Assembly (NCBI GenBank): GCA_022113835.1
Contig: JAILWY010000003.1
Location: 11,927,501-11,991,500 of the forward strand
Length of the DNA stretch: 64,000 nt
Direction: 5' to 3'
Source of the DNA: Atopsyche davidsoni
Lineage: Eukaryota; Arthropoda; Insecta; Trichoptera; Hydrobiosidae
In this document: in pieces, positions 20,751-31,789 of the stretch
How positions within the stretch are numbered: the stretch's first letter is position 1
How the letters are laid out: each line of letters begins with the position of its first letter
Translations under genes and position numbers: made by a program
Notes under the pieces: generated by a model
Databases searched by the model: none
The model's input: the letters and a program-made list of their open reading frames with translations, nothing else
Told to the model about the DNA's origin: nothing

Positions 20751-21595
20751 AAGAAACAGATCAAGTTTTTTTCATCTCGTGATGAATTAGACACGCGATT
20801 TTCTGTATATTTTTTCCGATAGCAATTAGTCGTATCATGATTCCTCATTTTACAGAACGTGCAAAATTTATCATAATTTCCTTTTGGAACTACTTGTGTG
20901 TGTAACACGCGCGGTTCTCGCTTTACTTTATATTTGTAACATTCGTCTATAGTGTGACCGTTTTGTTTACAATATGAACAATTTTTATACTGTGGATCTC
21001 TGAAATTATTCTGTCTGACGTTTGAGAGTTGGAATTTTTCTTCACACGATGCGAATTGTGAAGCTTCTATGAATGTTTTAGGCTCTTTTGATCTTAATAA
21101 TAACCCATACTGGGGTTTTACGCCTGTTAAAAATGCATGAAGTGCTATTTCTCTGATTACGGCACTTTTTCCAATTAATTCTTGTGGATCTAACGTTTCG
21201 GCTTTAGCTGCCCTTGAAAGATCCGCGTAACATTTTTCGATTTTTTGGGTGAATTCTAAAATTGTTTCGTCTCTATTTTGTCTACAGTTTTTAATTTCGT
21301 TTAATAATTGCATAAATGTTTGTTTTATTGAAAAATTTTCTATTAACGATTCTCTGCAACTTTTCCAGTCGTTAATTTGTCTACACGATAATATGGCATC
21401 GGCCTTTCCCGTTATCCTAGTTTGTATGAATTTAAATAGAACATCTACTTGCCAATCATTAGCTAAGCTCATAGCATAGTCGCAATCTTTTACGAATTTA
21501 TTTAATTGGTCCGATTTTCCGTCAAACTCTGTTACAAATGTACTTAAAAACGTTATTGGTACTAACTCTTGATTATTTGTTTTACTCTTTGCCAT
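20618..21595 (-). CDS. Gag polyprotein of the 18907-22412 element
   Basis: The 325-residue ORF has an N-terminal capsid-like region (FDGKSDQLNKFV) and three CCHC-type zinc knuckles: CSYCKQNGHTIDEC, CTFCKMRNHDTTNC and CFFCKEIGHSKYHC. ATG at 21595 lies about 420 nt inside the 5' LTR boundary. It would package element RNA in cytoplasmic particles. Its 3' end overlaps the protease ORF by 133 nt in another frame, pointing to ribosomal frameshifting. The frame is intact. Confidence 0.8.
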   Translation of the reverse strand: MAKSKTNNQELVPITFLSTFVTEFDGKSDQLNKFVKDCDYAMSLANDWQVDVLFKFIQTRITGKADAILSCRQINDWKSCRESLIENFSIKQTFMQLLNEIKNCRQNRDETILEFTQKIEKCYADLSRAAKAETLDPQELIGKSAVIREIALHAFLTGVKPQYGLLLRSKEPKTFIEASQFASCEEKFQLSNVRQNNFRDPQYKNCSYCKQNGHTIDECYKYKVKREPRVLHTQVVPKGNYDKFCTFCKMRNHDTTNCYRKKYTENRVSNSSRDEKNLICFFCKEIGHSKYHCQKFKNLNFQRSLPTAEVKRVENMTAELKQVKS

Positions 21596-22416
21596 GATTA
21601 GAATTTTTTAGTTGATTTTTAACAAATGCAAAATATATATAATAGATAATTGTCACTGTGAGAAAAAAAAATATAAATTACAATACACTTACAAAAATAT
21701 CTTGTCCAGTTCCGTGTTGCTTTGATTTTCTTTTTTCTTTCCCCAACTGTCTCCCGATGGCACTTGATTTCGGCGACGTTGTCTCTCCGATGTTGCGCCT
21801 ATCGATGACTTGAGTTTCTTGAAGATCTCTTCCTTGTGCTAGCGACGTAGTCAGCTGAATTAGCACTGTGATGAGGTACTTGAAGATCTCTTCCTCGTAC
21901 TAGCGACGTAGTCAGCTGAATTAGTACTGTGATGAGGTTCTTGAAGACGATTTAGCTTTTTCTTCGAGCGTTGCTTTGGGATATTTCAAGGATATCCCGC
22001 TTCCTTCTGACACCAATTTGTTATGTGTCGGGGAAGAAATCAGAAGCGGTGGGTACTGGTTAAGACACTTTTATTGTTCACTGGTATATTATAATGGTTA
22101 CAGTGTTAAGTTATTATTTCAAAGACAGGGAGACTACCGCTCCTTCGGTGGTCTGTCGTGATCTGTGCTGGGCGAGCTATCTTCGGAGCTCTGCAAGACC
22201 ATGTGTGCAAGGGTCAGAGTATCGCACAGGATACGAGAACAATGGCGTTTCATCCCTTGTTCTAATTCTTAGAACTATAGTCGTAAGACAAATGGCAGTG
22301 TTCACTTAAACAACAAAAGTATCGCACAGGATACTAGAACAATGGCGTTTCGTCCCTTGCAATCATAAGAACTATTGTCATGAAACAAATGTGTGCGGGG
22401 CGGGCCATAACAAAAC

Positions 22417-22863
22417 GATCAATAACTGATAAATGTCTATCTGTTAAAATTACAAAAATATTAATTTGTTATTTTTCAAAGTTTTTTCTTTATTCACTCT
22501 TACATAGATTTTAATAATTACCTTATTAGTATTAAATATTAAAAATATTTGTATTCAATACCTATACAAACTTTCTACTTGTTAAGACTACACAATTGAT
22601 TATCTAAATATTGTGTACACAGTAAAAATGCAGTGACAATCAATGGTGAATAATTAATGGAACTGGTATTTATTTTGTAATACTCCATTTTCATAATAAA
22701 ATAAAACCAAATGGTTTTGGAGACTATGTTAATTTCACTATTAGCGAGAGCTTTTTCGCCGAACACGGCATCTTCAAGACTGAGTCTATAGAGAAAAAAG
22801 CGAGCTTATACATAACAAATTCAACAGAAATACATGAGTCATAGATTATACTACATTACAAAT
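22417..22863. other. 3' flank of ZF-C, noncoding
   Basis: The counterpart of about 9083-9531 in unit A, restored after the LTR element. It probably contains the ZF-C 3' UTR. No ORF of interest was seen. Confidence 0.45.
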
Positions 22864-25197
22864 TTATGTGGAAAAATGCTTCATTGGGTGCTGTGAAAAT
22901 TGCCCATTAAAATGATAATGCGGTTTGGTAAATGGTTTCTCACCAATATGTATTTTGAGTTTGTGTCGATTTAAACTTGTCTTCCAATTACATGAAAATG
23001 AGCATTGATCACAAGCAAATGGCTTCTTGCCGGTATGTGTGAGTTTGTGTCGTTTTAAATAGACCTTCCGATTACATGTATATGAGCATTGATCACAAGC
23101 AAATGGCTTCTCGTCGGTATGTGTGATTTTGTGTTGTTTTAAATAGACCTTCCGATTACATGAAAACGAGCATTTATCACAAGCAAATGGCTTCTCACCG
23201 GTATGTTTAAATATGTGTACTTTTAACTCATCCTTTCGTTTACATGAATATGAGCATTGATCGCAAGCAAATGGCTTCTCGCCGGTATGTGTGAGTTTGT
23301 GTTGTTTTAAATAGACCTTCCGATTACATGAAAATGAGCATTTATCACAAGCAAATGGCTTCTCGCCGGTATGAATGAGTTTATGTTGTTTTAATTTTGA
23401 CTTATAAATAAATGAAAACGAGCATTGATCACAAGCAAATGGCTTCACGCCGGTATGAATGAGTTTATGTTGTTTTAATTTAGACTTCTCAATACATGAA
23501 AACGAGCATTGATCACAAGCAAATGGCTTCTCGCCGGTATGAATGAGTTTATGTGGTTTTAATTTAGACTTCTGAATACATGAAAACGAGCATTGATCAC
23601 AAGCAAATGGCTTCTCGCCGGTATGAATGAGTTCGTGTCGTTTGAACATATACCTGGTCAGACATGAATATGAGCATTGATCACAAGCAAATAGCTTCAT
23701 CCCAGTATGTTTAACCATGTGCTTTGACAAGAGACTGTTGTGGCTACAGGAATATGAACATTTTCCACAGGTAAAGAGCGCCCCGCCAGTATGACTTTGA
23801 AGAGCTTTTTTCTGCAAATCTGCACTGTGTGATTGCAGTTGCTTCTGAAACAAACAATATTGAAAAAAATTGTTTTTAAGTATTAATACACACACTCATG
23901 ATTTTCGGGCAAGTCAATTTCTTGTAAAGCGTTTTTACTAATGATACTAACACATTAACACAACTTAACGTTAAGGATAAAATATTTGAAGCATGCTGAC
24001 AACACAATAACACGCTGTAACCACTGTGTTTGATAAAACTATGAGTTGAAATGCATTTATATATATGAATCCCTGTGATTATTTAATAATCATCATCCTT
24101 AGTAATCAATATTTTTGACACCAAGTACTTGGTGGAGTTATCAAACCGAGTCACTCTTTGTATAAAATTTTAATTATGACAAAAGGAATAACATATTTAC
24201 CAAATTAAGATCCACACATCATGTAGTATAAATTGCTTATAAGATAAGCTGAGAAAAACACCCAAGATCATCTAGCAACAAACACATTTACATACCATGG
24301 AGCACAAGTACCAGAGTAGGGCGCCAAAACTCAATCTGTGCAGGTGCCTGTTGACTATTTTTGCCATTATTTAAAACCACCTACTTGTGGGTCGCGTGTC
24401 TTGTTGGACACCTTGAATGCCCAGGGTCGACCTTAACCAGTGAGGTACAAAGATAAGCATATTACCTGCTCACGCCCGACAGCTGCTCGGGAAAGCGCCC
24501 TTTCATGGTCCAGCAATGCTCTTTCAACATCGAATTCTTCAATTTTGATATCATCCAGCTCAGGTACCGAGGAGGCAACTCCTTCGTCTTCCAACATAGA
24601 CATCTTGACATTGAATTCATCTACTTCGACCTCGTCATACGGCGGGGCGCCGAGCAAGAACGCCTCGGCCGGTGCATCTTCGCGCTTCACGGTGAATATC
24701 TCGCTAATGACATACTCGCCGCTGTCTTCAGGATCAGGGATTTCCTGCTTTACATGAGTATTCACTTTAAGGCAAATCTCAGAGATATCATTTAGTAAAA
24801 CGTAGCACTGCGACATTCTATTGGGTAAAGAGGCAGCTCTTCTGCTGTGTTCCAGCAAAGCTCTGTCAATGTCGAATTCATTAACTTCGATCTCGTCATA
24901 CGGCGGGGCGCCGGGCAAGGACGCCTCGGCCGGCGCATCCTCGCGCTTCACGGAGAATATCTCGCTAATGACAGACTCGCCGCCGTCTTCGGGATCAGGG
25001 ATGTCCTGCTTTACACGAGCGTTCACTTTAAGGCAACTCTCAGAGATATCATTTAGTAATACGTAGCACTGCATACACGACATTCTGTTGAGTAAAGCCG
25101 ACGGCCGCGACCTTTTGTTTGACAATACGCGCAGACGGCGACAGAGCAATGGCGCGCAAGACCATAGACTAGACATTTTTCGTTCAACTAACATCAT
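22864..25197 (-). CDS. ZF-C: C2H2 zinc-finger protein with intact C-terminus
   Basis: Exon 1 (25197-24466) and exon 2 (23844-22864) join in phase 0 to about 570 residues. The N-terminal module is about 98 percent like ZF-A and ZF-B by eye, with the same 87-residue duplication and psi-K-x-E motifs. Exon 2 encodes ten C2H2 fingers with TGEKPFACD linkers. Contact sets include H-S-L-K (finger 1), R-D-E-V (7) and several R-V-Y-Q copies; the last finger has HKLKIH spacing. The tail ends KHFST. It is presumed to act in the nucleus as a sequence-specific DNA binder. This is the best-preserved long member in the window, with no lesions seen. Confidence 0.88.
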
Positions 25198-25582
25198 TGC
25201 AATGTGAATAAGTACCTAAATATTTTATTGTGATTTTATAAAACATTTTAATATTTTTTCCGTCGTACTTAAATACTTGGATCTTTGTAACGCGGCAAAG
25301 TATTGTATAACTCCCGCACCGAATGGCCACAAATAAAAAGTGGCGTTTTGATAATGCTATTCAACAACACCATTTTTTTAAAATATCAATTTCCGGTTGT
25401 TGGGAATCGACGATTAAAATTAAATTCACCAGTGACAAGTGAAATATGACATCCCTTCTGGAGGTCTTAGTCTGAAGCGAGCCCCTCTGGTTTTTGATAT
25501 TTGTGTTTATAAAGCCTATTGAGTTTAAATTATGTGACATGTCCACTCATAGATTCAGGATTCACAGGGTTCCGCGTGCCTG
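25198..25582. other. Upstream region of ZF-C
   Basis: The first 120 bp match the ZF-A upstream region, then similarity ends. No SDH gene follows this third first-exon copy: the duplication is cut off by transposons. No gene was seen. Confidence 0.5.
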
Positions 25583-26016
25583 TGCTATGTGACGACCTCC
25601 CAACAAGTAAATTACCATTTCAAAGGACGAATGCCGCCATTGTCCTTGTATCCTGTGTTATATATTTTATTGCTAAGTAAATACAGCCATTTAGTTTTAA
25701 TAACATTTGTGCATTTTTTTTCTTATGGCTGTGTCCGGTGTGTACCTGATACCATTTGTTTATGGTTTATGGTTGACCGACCCTTTTTGTAAGATATCTT
25801 ATACCTGTGAATTAAAGAGCACAAGGCATTACTCGCCTAGCCGCATAACTTACTTGACCACGGACGAGACTAGACGCTGTCTCTCTGTGTAATAAACGAC
25901 ATAATTTAAGTATTGAATGTCTATCATTTATCAACGTTGAACGAGAGTCCTTCAAGTATTGTGCATCCGCGGAGTCACATGCCAAGCTAGTGACGTTCCG
26001 AGAGGGGCACGTAACA
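25583..26016 (+). mobile_element. Degenerate LTR of a TGTTATG-type Gypsy family
   Basis: The stretch begins TGCTATGTGACGACC and ends CACGTAACA. Its 25600-25760 part matches the complement of 31063-31304, including ATTACCATTTCAAAGGACGA. AATAAA lies at about 25890. It resembles the LTR family at 18907 only in ends and a few blocks. No internal coding region adjoins it, so it is probably a solo or broken LTR. Confidence 0.6.
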
Positions 26017-26282
26017 CCTGCAAGGATCTTTTGAACGATTTATTAGTGCATACAAGTGTTGTTTTGACTATAGAATTAAGATAAAACTAAAGTTAGATAT
26101 TTTTGTTAAGTAAATATATTGCTATTTGAAGCACATGCTAAGCTATTTTGAGATGCTCCTTTAGCCGTAGATATTGGATGGTTATGTTATGTGCCTCGTG
26201 CGAACGTCACTAGCTTGACATGTGACTCCCGCGGATTGCACAATACATGATGGACTCTCTTCAACGTATATAAATGACGTTC
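25918..26282. repeat. Inverted repeat: about 98-bp arms at 25918-26016 and 26185-26282
   Basis: The left arm includes AGCTAGTGACGTTC and GTATTGTGCATCCGCGG. The right arm reads their complement, GAACGTCACTAGCT and CCGCGGATTGCACAATAC, with scattered mismatches. The spacer is about 168 bp of AT-rich DNA with no ORF. The right arm stops exactly where the Jockey-like LINE begins. Confidence 0.75.
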
Positions 26283-26534
26283 GTCTTTCGTACGAGAAGC
26301 ACGTATTGTCTTTGTTTTTGTGTGGTTTGTGCTTCTAAACAAACAGTGTCACCCCCCCGCACCCTCTCCGGGCGACACCGCGCCCGGGCTAACGGTACCA
26401 AGGGTACGGACTACCTGCCGGCCGACCCTCGGTAAACGCACCACGCTGCAGGCACCGAGCGACCGCCAAAAGTTTCACCCCCGCGCACCCCCTCCGAACG
26501 GTACTGCGCCCGTACTAACGAAAAAAAAAAAAAA

Positions 26535-28019
26535 ATGTCCGCCAGACGAGGCAGGGCCACGTCCACGCCCACCGCCTACTGGGAAGACTCAGAAAATGAC
26601 ATCCCGGAGGTTGACCTCTCACCTGCACCCAACAAGGCACCCCCCCACCAAAGACGGAACCCACTCACGGAGCACAACTCCCTCGAGCGGGCCGCTGTCC
26701 CGATGGAAACCACGCAAGGTCGACAGAAACGACCTGCCGCCCCTGCTATTGAAGACGACGCCCCAACCAAGGCCCGTCGCAACGAAACGGCGAAACTACC
26801 GCCCATCTCTACGGCAAACATGTTCGCTGCCCTCCCCGCTGAGGTCATCTTGCCCTCACCGACCAGCAGCTCGACCGTGACGCCCGCTCCCCAGACCAAG
26901 CGAGGTACCCAAAGAGTCCCACCAATAGTAGTCGATACCAAAGATTACCCTCACCATGCCCTCATCGCCCTGCTGACCACGACAGCGAAAGGAGGACCCT
27001 TCACCATCAAGTACCTGAAATCGGGGGACGCTTCCATCTCCCTGAAGACCCTGAAAGACCACGAGGCAGTACTCGCCGCCTTGCGGGCCAGCCCGGGGAG
27101 AGCGTGCCACACGTACACACGCGACGCCGATCGACAGAAGCGGGCGGTCATACGAGGCCTCCCCGTGGTCCCAGTGAGCGAGATCGAGGAAGACCTGTCC
27201 CGACAGGGCTTTCCCGCAACCAGAGTGGTAGCTATGCGCTCCTGACCCGGAGTAAACACAAACCCACCCTATCTAGCACACTTTCCCCAAAACACGGACA
27301 TGGGAAAGATGAAGTCCGCGGTGCGGGCAATCCTCCACTGCAGAGTGGACATGGCAAAATATCGCACCACCAACTCACTCGGCACCCAATGCTTCAGGTG
27401 CCAACTGTTTGGACATGCCGCAGCCAACTGCAACCGAGCCCCAAGATGCGTGAAATGCCAGGAACCGCACGCCACCTCTGACTGCTCTAGGACCGACAGG
27501 ACTCAAGGAACGGCGACCTGCTGCAACTGCGGCGGCCCACATCCTGCCAACTATCGGGAATGTCCGAAGCGCCAAGCTTACGTGGCTGGCCTCCAACGCT
27601 CCCTGAACCAAACCAGGACTCCGACCGGACGCAGAATCGCCCCCACCAGGACAGCCCAACCAACTGGCATGATGCCCACAGCAGCACCCAAAGCCTGGCC
27701 CTGCCTCCCCCAGCCTCCGACCTCGCAAGCCTGGCACAGGCCGCGGGCAACTGCCCAAGCCCCCCCACTATCCCAGGAGTCACTCCTGGAACCACCCAAC
27801 CACCCGACCTCGAGTGCACGAGCTCGCCCGACTCTGCATCCATCTCCGCCCACGAGCCCGGGCGTAGGAGCCCCGCCAAACCCCCAAACCCTAAAAACGG
27901 CGGACATCACAGAGATCCTCGTCACCTTGACGAGCATGGAACCCCGACTGCTCCAGTGCACCACGAAGATAGAAGCTGCTATGCTTCTGTGGACCACCTT
28001 CATCTGCAATCAACCCTGA
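26535..28019 (+). pseudogene. Jockey ORF1 (Gag-like, zinc knuckles) with one internal TGA
   Basis: ATG at 26535 follows an A-run and begins MSARRGRATSTPTAYWED. The N-terminal part is basic and proline-rich. A PRE_C2HC-like region (IKYLKSGDASISLKTLKDH) follows, then three CCHC knuckles: CFRCQLFGHAAANC, CVKCQEPHATSDC and CCNCGGPHPANYREC. TGA at 27243-27245 interrupts the frame between PRE_C2HC and the knuckles. Reading continues in the same frame, so a single substitution accounts for it. In Jockey, ORF1 binds the element RNA. It is about 494 codons and ends one base before ORF2 starts. Confidence 0.75.
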
Positions 28020-28020
28020 A

Positions 28021-30739
28021 ATGGCGTCCCCCAAAGACCTCAAAGTAATCTCATGGAACGCGAACGGCATCCGGACGCGCATACCGGAGCTCCTGGAGCT
28101 GGCGGACAGGGTGAGTGCCCACGTTATTATTATCACCGAGACCCGTCTAACTCCCACCACCTCCCTGTACACACCCGGCTATCGCTGCTACCGAAGGGAC
28201 CGCCCGACAGTAGCCACGACCAAAGGCAAGCGACGCCGCCTGGCCTCCGGAGGCGTTGCCATCCTCATTCGCGAGCTCATCAAGCATGACGAATTTTACC
28301 TCCCACAGACTTCTGACGAACTGGAGGCGATAGCCATTCGTCTTAAACTTAACGGAAACATGCACACCATAGTTTCGGCCTACTGCCCCAAACAATCCCA
28401 CAACCTCCAAAAAGATCTCGTCAAATTTAAATGGCAGAACCCTAATCGAACTAGAGTCCAGCCAACTATTCGAAATCCACACACCCGACTACCCTACTGT
28501 ACACAAACGATCCCCATCCTTCCTCGACGTTGTCCTTGCAAAGGATGCCGACACCGTGTCCGGCCTCAAAACGCTCCATGAGCTCTCCTCGGATCACCTC
28601 CCAGTGCTTTTCACGCTCGGAGGCGAGACGGAGAAAGAGATCAGGACGCCGAGACCCGACATAAGACGGGCTGACTGGCCCAAGTACAAGTCTCATCTAA
28701 ACTCCAACATCTCTCTGAGCTCCGCCACACTCGCATCGACTGAGGCCATCGAAGACTCAGTCACCTATCTCACAGGACTCATAAACGAGGCTAAAAACCT
28801 CGCCATCCCACCCGAGCCCCCGCCACAAAAACACCAATTCGAGCTCCCCGAAAGTGTCATCGACATGATCAAAGAACGCAACATACTGCGACGCGAATGG
28901 CAAAAAACTCGCGACAGATCCACCAAATCCATGGTGAAATCCCTCTCCAACTACATCGCCCGCGAAGCCAAAATCGAGGCGGCCTGTGCCTGGCAGAGAA
29001 AACTAGCCTCGCTAGAATTCACTGACGGTACCCTGTGGCGTATGGCGAAGGCCCTACGCTGCAAACGCAGTCAGGTCCCCCCCCTGAGGCACGCGGGTGA
29101 CATAGTCTACTCCACAACAGACAAGTCCAACGCCCTTGCTGACGGCTTCGAGAAATCGCACTCCCTCACCCTAGACATGCGCGACGAACACACCGAGGCT
29201 CTCGTACGAGACTCACTGACAGCCATCGCTGCCGGCGATCGCCCGACCCAAAGCGTGACCCTCGTGCGCCCAGCCGAACTGGCGCGCATAATTTCCAAGC
29301 TCCCTCTCCGCAAGGCCCCAGGACCCGACGACATCTCAAACACCCTACTCAGGCACCTACCGAAAAAGGCTATAGTCATGCTGACCAAAATTTTCAACGC
29401 CTGCCTTCTGCAAGGCTACTTTCCCACACAGTGGAAATGTCCCAACGTGATCCCCATCCACAAGCCCGGAAAGGACAAAGTCCTTCCGGTGAGCTACAGG
29501 CCAATAAGTCTCCTTTGCGGCCTAAGCAAAATACTCGAGAGAATAATTCTCAAGAGATACCTTCCCTTCAACCAGAAGGCCATCCAGGACCAACAATTCG
29601 GCTTCAGGGCAGACCACTCGACCTCTAAGCAGCTCATCCGACTGACAGACCACGTGACGAAAGGCTTCAACATGCACAAGAAGACCGGCATGGTCTTCAT
29701 GGACATAGAGAAAGCCTTCGACACGGTCTGGCACGACGGTCTGCTGCACAAGTTGTTCGTGTCGGGAGTCCCTCTCTACATTATTGATGTTCTCGCATCT
29801 TTCCTGAGTGACAGACAATTTGCCGTCTCACTCCCGGGAGCCTCCTCCAGCCGGAGACCGGTCCCGGCGGGGGTCCCCCAGGGCTCAGTCCTAGCCCCAC
29901 TCCTATTTTCCCACTTCATCAGCGACCTGCCCACGCCCAAGGGATGCGACCTAGCGCTCTACGCAGATGACACTGCCTGCTACTCCACCTCAAATCGCAC
30001 TGACACCATTGTCAAAAGACTCCAGAACGGACTCGACTCAATCAGTGCCTTCTACCAAAAATGGAGGATCAAAGTCAACCAGGGGAAGACTGAGGCAATC
30101 ATCTTCACCTGGAAACATCCTGGTAACGATCGCACCGACCCCCTACGAGCTGACGGCAAGCCGATCCAATGGAGCAAAAAGGTGAAATACCTCGGAGTCC
30201 ATCTGGATCAGAGCCTCGCATGGCATCCCCACGTCTCAGCCGCCCGAATAAAAGGCCACACAGGCAAAAACAGCCTCTACCCACTGCTGTGCACTAGAAG
30301 CCCCCTCCCCCTCGAGTCCAAGCTCAGGCTCTACACCTCCATCATCAGGCCTTACATGATGTACGCCGAATCTGTCTGGTCAAACGCCAGTCAACACCTC
30401 ATCGCGAGTATCCAAGCCGCCCAAAACTCCTGCCTACGCCTCATCCTAGGTGCCTACTACCGTACATCGACAACCACCCTCTGTGCCCAGACCAAAATCC
30501 CACCGATTGCAACTCAGACGCTTCACGTCACCGAAAGACTATACCAGTCCATAAGAAAATCAAAAAACCCCCTCCTCAAAGGGATCGGAGACGATACCCC
30601 AGACTCACTACCTTTCCACTACAGACACAAATTCCCCCACCACATCCTACTCGGTGAAAATATAACAGTCTCCGACGGCTCCAGGGGCACCCTATACAAG
30701 AAGGAGCGCCAAGTTCCCAAAAAACCTACCCAGGAGTGA
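28021..30739 (+). pseudogene. Jockey ORF2 (endonuclease-reverse transcriptase) with endonuclease deletion and frameshift
   Basis: The first frame (from 28021) encodes the start of an APE-type endonuclease: ISWNANGIRTR, the TETRL block and AYCPKQ. Frame 2 takes over near 28436 with the endonuclease end (ELSSDHLPV). The expected GDFNAKH block between them is absent, so about 30 codons were lost with a frame change. The reverse transcriptase then runs uninterrupted: KAPGPDDI, YRPISLL, FMDIEKAFDTVWHD and the catalytic YADDTA, with a C-terminal region to the stop at 30739. RT could be active only if expressed independently; target nicking should be dead. Confidence 0.8.
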
Positions 30740-30850
30740 ACTTTGCATCCCCCTGCCCTACCTGTTATTGTTATAAATTTTATCTTTGTTATATAGTTCG
30801 TAGATATTTATTACACATAAACACATGCGAATAAAGGGTTTTTTCCCACT

Positions 30851-31062
30851 CATTTTCCCTGCCTAACACAATATCACAACCATAGAAATTCATGTACGCT
30901 ACCACCTAAGTCACACATTGAGAGCCCCGAAACCTGCGCGCAGGACGGGGATAGACAAACACCTCACCAAAACATTAGTTATAAGATCTATTGTAATAAA
31001 CTTAATGAATAATAAAAGAATTTTGAAATTTAATTTTTTTTTCAATACTTTAATTATTATGT
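30851..31062. other. Unassigned sequence between Jockey and LTR remnant
   Basis: The stretch is AT-rich apart from GAAACCTGCGCGCAGGACGG near 30930. It may be Jockey 3' flank or internal LTR-element sequence. No gene was seen. Confidence 0.35.
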
Positions 31063-31304
31063 TTATTTCACGGACGGAGAAACGTCTCCGTCGGTGGTCA
31101 GGTAAGTCCAATACACAGGTATATGATCTGTTACACAAAGGGTCGTACAACAATGGACGCAGCCATAAACAAATAAATGCACAAAAATGTTATTGGAACT
31201 AATTGGCTGTGTTTACTTAGCAATAAAAAGGTGTAACACAGGTACAGGATAATGGCGGCATTCGTCCTTTGAAATGGTAATCTACTGGTTGGGTGGCCAT
31301 AACA
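31063..31304 (-). mobile_element. LTR remnant interrupted by the CsRn1-like element
   Basis: On the minus strand it starts TGTTATGGCCACCC and matches 25583 onwards. Past its end, ATCTCCCCCTTCGG and, beyond the inserted element, TATTTTGATTTACTATC parallel the purine-tract-adjacent region of the 18907-22412 element. It is thus one older element split by a younger one. Confidence 0.6.
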
Positions 31305-31327
31305 TCTCCCCCTTCGGATAATGATAG

Positions 31328-31789
31328 TTTCGCCGATGAATATGATGTCACCAATTCGCCGCAGGTTGAGTGAGTGTTGTTGAAGATGAAGATGATGTGG
31401 TTGCAGGATTGATGTAAGGATGGAAATCAGAAGGCTGGCGAAATATTTGCGTATTCGTAGTTTATTTAGTATAACTACACTTGTTAGAAAAGTACGTGGT
31501 TACTAGTACGATGCCGCGAGGTCTCTCTCGAGAGGCGCGGGGAAGCCGCTTATATAGGGTCCCGCTGCCTTTGTGGCTGGCGTAAACAGGAAGATTCCCA
31601 CGTATCGGCGGTGTCTCATTACGAGGACATCTCGCCTGGATACGATCGCCTTTGACTGACCGCTAATTACTAAGGGATTATGTTCTACTTTAATGGCAGC
31701 CTAATAAAATATTTAATGGATTAGGGATCGAATGTCACATTCCAACAGGCCGTAAGACACGTGTTCCGATGTAGGTACTAACCCCTACA
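31328..31789 (-). repeat. 3' LTR of the CsRn1-like element
   Basis: It is the same length as the 5' LTR, with two differences near its outer end (positions 8 and 13 on the plus strand). It holds a TATA candidate near 31550 and AATAAA on the minus strand near 31460. Confidence 0.92.

Larger units (their letters stand above)
18907..22412 (-). mobile_element. Nonautonomous Gypsy-type LTR retrotransposon (gag-pro only), very young
   Basis: LTRs of 394 bp at 18907-19300 and 22019-22412 look identical by eye. They begin TGTTATG, end CATAACA, and are flanked by AAAC (18903-18906 and 22413-22416); unit A holds the empty site. On the minus strand, a purine tract GATGGGGAGG abuts the 3' LTR, and TTGGTGTCAGAAGG follows the 5' LTR as the primer-binding region. 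The internal part encodes Gag and protease, then stops at the start of the reverse transcriptase region: RT, RNase H and integrase are missing. Mobilisation would need a helper element. Confidence 0.9.
11189..24103. repeat. Tandem duplication unit B
   Basis: This unit has the same order as unit A: intron and first exon of ZF-B, SDH copy B, Helitron relic, finger exon of ZF-C. Unit-B-specific changes are loss of about 640 bp upstream of exon 1, a hAT MITE (17636-17847), the palindrome-bearing insertion (18354-18850) and the gag-pro LTR element (18907-22412). Across the SDH gene the offset to unit A is constant at 9043 bp. Confidence 0.85.
26278..30850 (+). mobile_element. Jockey-clade non-LTR retrotransposon, nearly full length but with coding lesions
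   Basis: The element is GC-rich in an AT-rich neighbourhood. The 5' UTR starts near 26278, where the inverted-repeat match stops and where two other copies (37099 and 37504) also begin, so this is a true 5' end. ORF1 runs 26535-28019 and ORF2 28021-30739. The 3' UTR has AATAAA at about 30831; the exact 3' end and target duplication were not resolved. Lesions are one in-frame stop in ORF1 and a deletion plus frameshift in the ORF2 endonuclease. Confidence 0.85.

Noticed and set aside
26320..28048. Overlapping Pro/Arg-rich frames on both strands in the Jockey ORF1 region
   Set aside because: GC-rich DNA lacks stops in several frames. Only the frame with PRE_C2HC-like sequence and three CCHC knuckles carries recognisable motifs.
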